From: Strix aluco
Taxonomy: Eukaryota > Chordata > Aves > Strigiformes > Strigidae
Assembly: GCF_031877795.1 (NCBI RefSeq)
Contig: NC_133970.1
Location: 44,384,033 to 44,448,032 of the forward strand
Length of the DNA: 64,000 bases
Direction of reading: 5' to 3'
Shown: one piece after another, positions 35,801 to 47,800 of the stretch
Layout of the letters: each line of letters starts with the position of its first letter
How positions within the stretch are numbered: the stretch's first letter is position 1
Position numbers and translations under genes: made by a program
Notes under the pieces: model-generated
Databases searched by the model: none
Told to the model about the DNA's origin: nothing
The model's input: only the letters and a program-made list of their open reading frames with translations

Positions 35801-38800
35801 TGCATTGTGCATCACTTGTCTTCTCTTGGGTTTTATTTCTCTCTCTTTTTGTTATCTTCCTTTTCATTACTGTTATTATATTTCAATTATTAAACTGTTC
35901 TTATCTCAACCCATGAGTTTTACTTTTTTTTTTTTTTTTTTTTTCCTAATTCTCCTTCCCATCCCACTTGGGAGTAGGGGAGAAATGAGCTAGCAGCTGT
36001 GTGGTGCTTAGTTGCTGGCTGGGGTTAAACCACAACAAAGAGTTTCAATTTTCTTTCACTGCTCTCAGGAACTAAGAAAGATCTAGAATCTAGCTAGTCT
36101 AGGCCTAGACTAGCACCTCTTAGATGTTAGTAACATAAATATGTGGGACATCATTGTCTGGTTGTATAGGGTGAAAATTAGAATTTCGGGTCCAGTTTTT
36201 ATGGATCATGATTCTAAGCTAGTTCAGAAGGTATGGTGTGATTTTCACTGTGTTTGTTTGAGAAAGCTTAATGTATTTTGCCTTACATTGTAGGCCTTTT
36301 CGAAGATCTGAATTTATGTGGCAAAAAGAGTGAAAAGTGATGAAATCCTGCATCTTTCTTAAATTCTTACACATTTCAAATAGTGTAATACTCCATTATT
36401 ATGTGAAGCACTGGAATTTTTCTATATGTGTATTAGCATACGATTGCAGAACATCTGCAAGCATTCAGACTCTCTTTTCCAAAAGGAAAATACCATCTTG
36501 TGCATGGAAGGTGGCATATGTCTTTGACATTTCTGGTTAAAGTAATGAGATAATGTTGTTTACGTTACTGGTACTTAGCAAGCATTAGCTGAAACAATTA
36601 AAATATAGTGTTCCAATTTGTTATTTTTTTTAGATAGATATTAGTAGCGCTTCTGGTGGAAAAAAATCCATGGTTCATTTCCAGCAGAAGTAATGACTAC
36701 AGTTTTGTTTGACCCAAAGTAAAAATTGAGTAAGTCTTTCAATGTACTTTCCTTGTTGCAAGTTTAATGTGATTAAAAATAAAATTGGCTACTATTAAAG
36801 ATTACATGGGGTAAATCTATATCAGATTTCCGCTACAAGTCCATTTGTTTTCCTCATTTCTAATTTTTCTAGCACAAATTTAATGCTATTAAAATATGAA
36901 ATAAATTTTAAAAATCGTTGGTTGCTGTTAGATTCTATGAGGTAAATTGGTATTACATTTCCACTCTATGTCAAATTTTTTCTCCCAATTTCTAACTTTC
37001 TTTCTGAATTTCTCATATGTGATATCTTGGCAGTATTTTGCGCTCACCCAGATCACTTTTCTCATAGTAGAATGTGTTGAGGATGTTTTGAGAAACAATG
37101 CTTTTAAGCTGTAATTTCTCAGTCGATTGTTTTGTGAACCAGTTGCATTTTGGATACCATTATTTTTTTGAAGGTTACATTGTACAGGCTGTAGTTTTGT
37201 TGTCATTGCAAAATTCTTGTCTTTCACTTCATCTCATATCTCACATCAGCAGCTGTCCCACATCCATCTATGGTAGGACCTTGTCCTGGTTTTGACTGGG
37301 ATAGAGTCAATTTTTCTTCTTAGTAGCTAGACTAGTGCTGTGTTTTGGATTCAGTATGGGATTTGGTATGAGAAGAATGCTGATAATACACTGATGGTTT
37401 TAGTTGTTGCTAAGACATCAAGGACTCTCCAACTTCCCATGTCCTGCCAGTGTCCCAGTGCACAAGAAGCTGGGAGGGATCACGGCCAGCGCACCGGACA
37501 CAAATTGGCCAATGGAATGTTCCATATCATGTAATGTCATGCTCAGTATAGAGAGGCAGGTCAGACGGGAAGGAGGGGGTTCTTTCTTGCTTCCAGGATT
37601 GCGATTGTGGGATCTTGGTATGTTGGATCGCTGGCTGAGTATCAGTTGGTGGGTGGTGAGCAATTGCATTGTGCATTACCTGTTTGTACTTTCTATTATT
37701 GTTACTGTGTTATTCTGTTTCAATTATTAAACTGTTTTTATCTTAACTTATGAGTTGCCCTACCTTCACCCCTCCAGTTCCTTCCCCCATCTCCTGTGGG
37801 GGGAGGGTGAGTGAGCTGCTGTGTGGTGTTTGGCTGCTGGCTTTAAACCACGACATACCTCAAAGCTGTTCTGATCTACCCAGCCTGTTTGGTAGTGCAG
37901 ATGTTAGATTTGGAGGTGACTGATTTCTGCTGACTCTTGAAAGCAAAACCTGTGTCTTTTCTCAGTGGGATTGCACACTCATGTCTATCTACTTTACTCA
38001 GCTGTTGATTTTCACAAAATTAAGGAAAAATCATATACCATTGACACTTCTGCTCTTTGCCAAATTTAGTTGAAATTTGATAGGTAGTTTGAAAAATTAT
38101 GAGAATTGGAGGAGGGTTCTTGCAGACAGATGTTCATATAACCTTGCAGACATTCATATAACCTTAATTCCTTAGTAAATAAGAGATAAAGATGGTTTCT
38201 TTTAGAATTATTTGTCTTGAATACTGATGTACTTGTGAATAACTTTCAATCTCCAAGAACTTTCCAAATAAGTTAAATGTCTGTGTTGTACAAGTGTGCT
38301 GAAATTAATTTCAATTGAACCAGGCAGGGCTAGCTTTACCTTTCTTGTGCTGAGCATTTGTGGTTTCTCAGCTACTGATACTACTACAAAACAGGAAAAT
38401 TTTAAGATGATACGTTTTTTGGAGAGTACAGTAGTTGAGTGTTTCATTCTTCTAAAATACATAGCTACAGAACAGTGAATACAAACAACTTTTTTTTTTT
38501 CCTCTTGATAGTGTGATCCTTGTGAAATATGCTTTTTACACATGTTCACCAATGTTGTCTGTCCAATTCATGCTACTTGTTCTCTACCTATCTTGGATTT
38601 AAAGCAGCATTTTCCAGTGCGAGTGATTTTAGAGATGGGCATATGAACTTTCTCTCTCCTTTTTCCTCAGGCAGCTTTCTGGATTGCTGTGGAGAAGAAT
38701 CTAGGGTTGTCATAGCCTCTTTTCAGGCACTGTTCGGCCTATTTTTTTTTTTTTTTAATTATCAGCCTCCTCAAGGTGGTCTCACTTCATGTGTTTTTGG

Positions 38801-41800
38801 TTTCTTCAGAAATGACTTTTCTTGAACGCGAGTGCTATTGAGAATTCCTTTTCCTGAACATGTTTTTGATCTTTATAGAGAATTACTGTTAATTTCTGTC
38901 TCTTTTGGACTTTGTTCTTTGATTTGATTACTGTGTTAGCATCTTTAATAATACTTCTCAAGTCTGTGTATGTGTTTATAACTATATATAACTCTTCAGA
39001 TTTGGATTTCTGTTTTATAAAACAGTAGATCTTAAAAAAAGCTCCAAAAGAACTTTTAAAACCTTTGGGTACATGGTACACCATACCACAAACACAGAAA
39101 AAGATCAGAAACTTTGAAATTGCAGATTGGGGAAGACTACAGCATACAGACTTCTCTAGAAGAACTTGTTTTAATTTTTTGTTTGGTGTGATTCAGTGCT
39201 GAAGAGAAATAACTTACTGAATGATATACATTCTTCCTAACTTTTGTTCTGGCTATAACTTTTGTATGGAGTTGTGGGCCTTGGAATGTATTAGAGGAGG
39301 GTAAAGATACTGTTATCTGTGGATGTGTCTATGAATTCTGGAGTGGGTAAGCATGTAGCTGATGATTTGGTGTCCAACAGACGTCACTGTCGTATTATTT
39401 AAATGGTAAATTCCTCCATCCTCTGGTGAATGGTTAGAGATTCTTCAATACCTGTCACATAAAAGTTGTATACTACTTGCATCCTTATTAATGTCTGTAT
39501 CGGGTCTGCCTGAGCCAGAATTGGTTTTCCCCTGTAGCAGCCCCCATGGTGCTGTGTTTGATGCTGGGAGCTGGCAGGGTGTTGATAGCACCCTGGTGGT
39601 GTGGCTACTGCTGAGTGGTGCTTACACAGCACCAAGGCTCTTTCCGACATTTCCCCCCCCACAGTGGGACGGGGTGGGCAAGATCTTGGGAGGGGACACA
39701 ACCAGGACAGCTGACCCCAACTGACCAAAGGGATGTTCCAGACCATCTGACGGCTGCTCAGTATAAAGCTGGGAGAAAGGAGGAAGGGGGTGGGGTCACC
39801 CTTGGTCCTCCGAGGCAACCCCTCCGCGTATGGGAGCCCTGCTTCCTGAGAAGGCCCGACATCGCCTGTTCATGGGAAGTAGAGAATAAATCTGTTTGCT
39901 TTTTTTTTGCTTCCGTGTGTGGACCTTTGCTTCACTTTGCTTATATTAAAACTGCTTTTGTTTTACCCACAAGGGTTGTTTGTTTTTCCTATCTTATTTT
40001 CTTTCCCTTCTTTGCCCTGTTGAGAAAAAAAGGGGGAAGGGGGAAAGTGATAGTGTGACTTGGTGGGTACCTGGCATTTAGCCAAGGTCAAACCACCACA
40101 CTGTCTTAATTTTTTTTCATTTTTCTTTGCTAACTTTGCCTATCATAAGCTGTATTTGAGGAGTTCATCCTCACAGATGTTTTCTTTTTCTTCCTTTGTT
40201 TTGTTCATAATGTCAAAAGCTTAATTTTTATTTATAGTAAGTAATGAATTTAATGCTTGCTGCTCTTGGAATATGTATATCATATGATTGAGAGAAAATA
40301 TAATTAAGGGAAGAGCTGTCATGAGTTCACAATGTAAATGAAATAATATAGTTGAATGGGGTTTTTTTCTTTACAAAACAGGTTTTTAGGTGCTTTTTGT
40401 TATCTCTGAAAGTGAGTTATTGTACAAGCTATGTTTAATATTAGATTTCTTAATAGTAGCTTGGAACTTTTAGAAATGATTCAGAGTATGCTTGTACATC
40501 TGAAAATCATATACTGCATATGTGTATTTAAAAGAGCTAGGCATTATAGAAACTTATTTTCTTAAAATGTCATCTAGTGGCTTCAGATTAATAACTGCAA
40601 TAGTTCCCTGCAGAAAAACTTTTACAAGTTGTGGTGGTTTAGGCCCTGCCAGGGTCTGAGACCACGCGACCACTGCCCCTCCCCCACAAAGGGAGTGAAA
40701 TACAAAGCCCCAGTCTGAGATAAGGAGAGGTTTAATACAACAGAGCAACAGCAACACAACAAACAATAACAATAACAGTAACAACAATGGACAGAGCAAG
40801 GTATGTACCGATACAGCAGTGAGAGAACCGGCTGCGCCAACCCATGCACTCACCGATTCTTCCCGCGCTCTGGCCCCCGGACGTGACATCAGCATGGTAT
40901 CTGAATAACCCCGCTAGAGCTCCCCCCCACTGCAGGGGAAACTTAACCCTATCCTGGCTAAACCAGGACATTACTGTAGAAATTTTTATAAACTTTACAC
41001 AAAATGTTTTAGGTATAATTTCACTTCATGTAAAAATGTCTTAGCGCGTAAATCTTGCTAAGAAGTCATTCAGATTTGGTTCCTGAATGCTATAAATTAC
41101 CTTTGAAAAGAAGATTTAGTGTGCACTTCTGAGCCACCAATGAAACAATAAATTGGCCCCCTTGTGTGCTGTAGTTAGATGGTCAAAACCAAAGCCTTAA
41201 CATTCTAAGGAACCTGAAGGTACACAAGTCCATGGGACCTGATGAGATGCATTTGAGGGTCCTTAGGGAACTGGCGGATGAAGTGGTGTGTTCGGTTTGT
41301 GTGTGGCAGGGGTTTTTGGTAGTGGGGGAGGGGGCTACAGTGGTGGCCTCCTGTGAGAAGCTTCTCGAAGCTCCCCTGGCTCCAAGTCGGACCTGCCTCT
41401 AGCCAAGGTCAGGCCAATTAGCAGTGGTGGCTGCACCTCTGCGTTAATGTATTTAATGAAGGGGAACCTGGAATAAGGGGTGGGAGTTGAGGGGGATATC
41501 TATGAAAACACTAAGAACACTAAGGTCAGTGGAAGAAAGGAGGAAGGGGGAGTGGTGCACTGGAGCAGAGACTGCCCTGCAGCCCGTGGAGGTCACTGGT
41601 GGAGCAGATGCCCACCTGCAGCCTGTGGAGGACCCTGTGACAGAGCAAGTGGCTGGGCCCAAGGAAGGCTGGGACTCTGAGGGGAGCCCATGCTGTTGTA
41701 GTTTGGCACTGAGAGGACTGACTCCCCTGAGAGGGACCCTATGCTGGCCACAAAGGACTGTTGTGGTTTGAGCCCAGAGGGCAACTGAGCACTACGAAGC

Positions 41801-44800
41801 TTCTTGCTCACTCCCTCCCCCCCTGGAATGGGAAGGAGAAAATAAAACAAAAGGCTTGGAAATCAGTATAAGGACAGTGAGGGATGGCTCACCCATTATG
41901 GTCACAGGCAAAAGACAGACTTGTTAGGGGAAGAAAAAGAACATCAATTTAATTCTAACACTAACAATAGCAACAACACTTAAAAGAGTAGGACAGCGAG
42001 AAGTATAACCACATCTTGGAAACACCTTCCCCTCCACCCTTCCCTTCTTCCCGGGCTTAGCTTTGCTCTCAATTTCTCTACCTCTTCCCCACAAGCAGTG
42101 CAGGTGGGCAGGGAATGGGGGTTGGAGTCAGTTCATCAGATGTTGTTTCTGCCGCTCCTTCCTCCTCAGGGGGAGGACTCCTCACACTCTTCCCCTGCTC
42201 CAGCATTTTGAAAAAGGGGGGAAAAAAAGAAGACATGGGGAACTGTAGGCCAGTCAGTCTCACCTCTGTACATGGCAAGATCATGGAGCTGATCCTCCTG
42301 GAAACTATGCTAGGGCACATGGAAAATAAGGAGGTGATTGGTGACAGCCAACATGGCTTCACTAAGGGCAAATCGTGCATGACAAATTTGGTGGCCTTCT
42401 ACAACGGGATTACAGCACTGGTGGATAAGGGAAGAGCAACTGATGTCATCTACCTGGACTTCTGGAAAGCATTTGACACTGTCCTGCATGATATCCTTGT
42501 CTCTAAACTGGAGAGACACGGATCTGATGGATGGACCACTCAGTGGATAAGGAATAGGCTGGATGGTCACACTCAAAGAGCTGTGGTCAATAGCTTGATG
42601 TCCAAATGGAGAGCAGTACCAAGTTGCGTTCCTCAGGGGTTGGCATTGGGACCAGTGCTGTTTAACATCTTTGTTGGAGACATGGACAGAGGGATTGAGC
42701 TCACCCTCAGCAAGTTTGCCAACGACACCGAGCTGTGTGGTGCAGTCGACACGCTGGAGGGAAGCGATGTGCCATCCAGAGGGACCTGGACAGGCTGGAG
42801 AGGTGGGCCCGTGCAAACCTCATGGAGTTCAACAAGGCCAAGTGCAAGGTCCTGCACATGGGTTGGGGCAATCCCAAGCACAAATACAGGCTGGGATGTG
42901 AGTGGATTGAGAGCAGCCCCAAGGAGAAGGACTTGGGGGTATTAGTGGATGGAAAACTGACTATGAGCCAGCAATGTGCGCTCACAGCCCAGAAAGCCAA
43001 CCGTGTCCTGGGCTGCATCAAGAGAAGTGTGGGCAGCAGGGCGAGGGAGGGGATTCTCCCCCTCTACTCTGCTCTCGTGAGACCCCACCTGCAGTGCTGG
43101 GTCCAGCTCTGGGGGCACCAACATAAGGAGGACATGGACCTGCTTGAGCGGGTCCAGAGGAGGCCACGGAGATGATCAGGGGCCTGGAGCACCTCCCCTA
43201 TGAGGACAGGCTGAGAGAGTTGGGGTTGTTCAGCCTGGAGAAGAGAAGGCGCTGAGGGGACCTTATAGCGGCCTTCCAGTGCTTAAAGGGGCTACAGGAA
43301 AGGGGGGAGAGACTCTTTATCAGGGAGTGTAGGGCTAGGATGAGGGGTGACAGTTTTAAACCTATGCTCTTTCAGTTTAGATTAGATGTAAGAAAGAAAT
43401 TCTTCCCTGTGAGGGTGGTGAGACACTGGAACAGGTTGCCCAGAGAAGTTGTGGCTGCCCCCTCCCTGGAAGGGTTCAAGGCCAGGTTGGATGAGGCTGA
43501 GCAACGTGATCTAGTGGAAGGTGTCCCTGTCCGTGGTGGGGGGGGGTTGGAATTAGATGATCGTTAAGGTCCCTTCCAACCCAAACTATTCTATGATTGT
43601 ACAATTTGGGATATCGTGAGTACTTGTGTTATATAGAGGGGGAAAAAAATTAAAAACTAAGAAATTCTTGGAAATGTTTGATCTTAGGATAAATCGTATC
43701 TCTGTTTTTTATAATTTTGAGATGAATATTTAGTATTTGTCTAGATTAGTATAAAAGCTGTGTTATAGGGAACTTCAGGTATTGTTTTAAATCTCACTTA
43801 TATAAAACTAGTAGGTTAGTGTCTGTGTTAATGAAGATCAGACAACAGGAAGTGGTTGTATTAACGTGCTTATTCTTAATTCCCAGTTACTAGACTTCAT
43901 TTGAGATGTGATAATTGCACGCATGCTTCTAAATCATTGCAGTGTTAGGTGAAACAGTTTCATCTAAACAACCTTGAGGGATAATTTAAGTCTTTCTAGG
44001 TGCTATCAGTAAATGAATGTGTTTGGGGTTTTTTCCTGATTGTGTAATCTATAAATACCAACAAAGCATTTTTTAAAGCAGATTGTTATGTTTCTTGCCC
44101 AGAAATTTAAAGAAAATTACATGGGTCATATAAAGTCTGAAGTAGTAAACAAGTGATATGATACTGTAACTTGTAGTCTTAAACTGATAGAGTTCACTTA
44201 AAAGGAAATATAAAGATACCATAAAGCTTCACCTGAATGAAAATTAACCTTTATGGCTTAGAATTTATCCTTCTTATTACTTTTCCTTGTATTTTTTTGA
44301 AGACTTTCAATGTATTTTTCACTCAGGTACAATTTTCAAAGGATCTGGATTTTTAAGTGTAGCTATATGACTTTCTTGGTAGTAAGTAGAAAAGGATTAT
44401 TGATTTTGCAAAAAGAGCTATCATCTGATACCATGATTGCCTTATACTGGGCACCTTTTGTCATTATCCATTAGTATATATGAGCAAAGGCATGCTCGAA
44501 TCAGGAATTGTCATGTTAATAACTGTATAATAAATGCCTAAGAACAGTAAGTTTTATGATTTGTATAGTTTTCCCTTATTTTCATAGTTTATCTCTGTAC
44601 CTTACACTATCTGTGAACTTTTTCTTTTTCCATTTGTGTTTACAAAGGTCGCATCCAAAACCTGATGTTATTAGGCCTCATAAATATTTATGTTTCACTG
44701 TTCTCTCTCTTTTCAAACATCTTTGAGATAGTGGAAAAAGAAGGGATGTTCTCTTGATAGTTTATCAAACTGAAATACATTAGTTTCAAGAAAATGGTGT

Positions 44801-47800
44801 GTAAAAGTAAACTTCATCTGGTCAAACACAGATGAAAATGATCATTTTACTTCTGTGTCTAGTAGTAGTTGCAAAGTAATTCCAAATATGTATTAATAGT
44901 TGGGCTTTATTGAAAATGAAATGATCTTATAATAAATATATCCTAACAGTGGTCTTTCTGAAGAAGAAAAAATTACATTGCGTGCTGGACTTATCACCAA
45001 CTTTAATGAGCCAGTGAATCAGGTTAGTGATGAATGATTAATTATTACTCTCCTAGCAAATGCTTGTATTGGTATATAATTTGGTTTCTTTCTTTACAAA
45101 GTGTTTAATAACAATAATAAAATCAACAAGTTATAATTTACATTTTGCCTTTCAAAGAGATCTTTATGTTGAAGTGAGAGCCTGTCTCCCAGCCCTTTTC
45201 CATAGATCATAGTTCAACATGTTTTGTCTCTTTGGTTTGTTTTTTTTGTTGCAGTGATAGTTTATGTTGTCCCTTGCTGTTATGCAACCATTTGGTGAAA
45301 TGTTTCAGGGAATGGATGTAGCTCAAAAATAACTTCTCCCCTCCCCTTGATTGATTTTCTTTTTTCAGCTTTATCTGTTCTCTGAGCTGACTCCCAGTAT
45401 AGCCATACAAGGAAGTGTGGTGGTGGTGTAGCAGGAATGAGCTGTTAAGAATGCTGCTGCATAAACCCACCTAAAGCAGCATTGCTGTCAGGTGTCTAAT
45501 CACAGCATCAATGAATTTAAATAGGCATAATAAAGCTTCAGTATAATAGTGTCTTAATATATTTAAAGTAACTAATTTTAAGGTACTGTTTTGATTGCAA
45601 TAAGGATTTATTGTTAAATTGAGTTTATAGCTAATGTTAGGGGCTCAGACTATGCACATGCTAGATGAATCAGTCTTTCTGCTAACATTCTTGCTCATGT
45701 AAGTATGAGATTCTGAAAGAAATTATTTGCTAATATTTTAAGCTAGGTGTTAAAAAATTAAGAAAACAAAAATGATTTGCATAAGGTAAAGCTTAAAAGG
45801 AAAAGGTATAGCAAACAAAATTCAATTCTGCAGACAGTTCGGTTTCAACTTCTCAAGATTCATCGATAGGATTAATGTTATTTGTAGGATTAGAGCAATA
45901 TATCAAAATTAGGATAATTTATTCTTTTTAGAAGTAATTTGTGCAATGATAATTTTGACTAGAAATTAAAGGGTTTTTTTATTTCAAATACAATTTTTAA
46001 AATGCAATAGGCATAGAAAATATCTTTAAATTTGTAGCATAGGTATAGTTACAATGTAAAAAATATGACCAAAGATTGCCTCTTTATTTCAACCAAAAAG
46101 AACTATGAAGTATGTCATGTTGGACCATAAAGTGTGTTTCATTTATGCTACTACTAAGTAGTACAAAATTTATCAAATATTTAATTTTGAAATGGTTGCA
46201 TGATATTTGTATTTCTAAAAACCTAATGTTAACTGCATTGTACATAAAGCAATTCAAACTTTTTATCAATAATTTCTCCATACTTTCATTAGTATTTAAT
46301 CAGTTTGCCTTCTAATACAATAGTATGATATATTTTATATTAATAAATTCCACTGCTGATGAACAGTTAGGCAATTCTGAGACTGTAGTTGCAGGCTGAG
46401 ATTGGACATTAAGACTAGCAGCTTTATGTATTTATTTGTGTATACTTATGACATATTTGGGATGTAGTCTTTTAAGATGTGGACAATTGTTTTATTTTAT
46501 GTCAGGAGCCTGCTCCTAAATGATTGCCCAAGCAATTGTTTTGATATTGAAGTGTGTTTATGGAGACTTTATTGATGCTCATTTAAAGTGTGGGGCATGA
46601 TTTATGAACCACAAATGAGCAGCACAAAATATTATGCTGCTGTGGTGGGTTGACCTTGGCTGGATGCCAGGTGCTCACCAAGCTGCTCTATCACTCTCCC
46701 TCCTCAGCTGGATGGGGAGGAGAAAAATGGTGAAAGGCTCATAGGTGGTGATAAGGACAGGGAGTTCACTCTCACCAATTACCATCATGGGCTAAACAGA
46801 CTTGACTTGGGGAAATTAATTTATTACCAATCAAATCAGAGTAGGGTAATGAGAAATAAAACCAAATCTTAAAACACCTTCCCCCCACCCCTCCCTTCTT
46901 CCCGGGTTCAACTTCATTCCTGATTTTCTCTAACTTCCCACCCCGAGCAGTGCAGGGGGAAGGGGAGTGGGGGTTGCAGTCAGTTCATCACACATTGTCT
47001 CTGCTGCTCCTTCCTTCTCACTCTCTTCCCCTGCTACCGCATGGGGTCCTTCCCACGGGCTGCAGTTCTTCACAAACTGCTCCAGCATGGACCCTTTCCA
47101 TGGGGTGCAGTCCTTCAGGAACAGACTGCTCCAGTGTGGGTCCCCCACGGGGTCACAAGTGCTGCCAGCAAACCTGCTCCAGCGTGGGCTCCTCTCTCCA
47201 CAGGGCCACAAGTCCTGCCAGGAACCTGCTCCAGCACAGGATCTGCACAAGGTCACAGTCTCCTTCAGGTCACATCCACCTGCTCTGGCGTGGGGTCCTC
47301 TTTGGGCTGCAGGTGGAGATCTGCTCCACCGTTACCCTCCCCGGGCTGCAGGTGGAGATCTGCTCCACCGTTACCCTCCCCGGGCTGCAGGTGGAGATCT
47401 GCTCCACCGTTACCCTCCCCGGGCTGCAGGTGGAGATCTGCTCCACCGTTACCCTCCCCGGGCTGCAGGTGGAGATCTGCTCCACCGTTACCCTCCCCGG
47501 GCTGCAGGTGGAGATCTGCTCCACCGTTACCCTCCCCGGGCTGCAGGTGGAGATCTGCTCCACCGTTACCCTCCCCGGGCTGCAGGTGGAGATCTGCTCC
47601 ACCGTTACCCTCCCCGGGCTGCAGGTGGAGATCTGCTCCACCGTTACCCTCCCCGGGCTGCAGGTGGAGATCTGCTCCACCGTTACCCTCCCTGGGCTGC
47701 AGGGGCACGGCTGCCTCACCATGGGCTGCACCAGGGGCTGCAGGGGAATCTCTGCTCTGGCACCTGGAGCACCTCCTCCCCCTCCTTCTTCACTGACCTT

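Larger units (their letters stand above)
32195..36037 (+). mobile_element. ERV-L-like provirus copy 2, 5' truncated
   Basis: Begins in the end of gag, keeps pro, most of RT, RNase H and integrase, and its 3' LTR. It lacks the 5' LTR and most of gag. Relative to copy 1 about 466 bp (19105-19570) are deleted at about 32572, joining protease to RT. It has no CR1 insertion, so it preserves the RNase H/integrase linker that copy 1 has lost. Confidence 0.88.
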
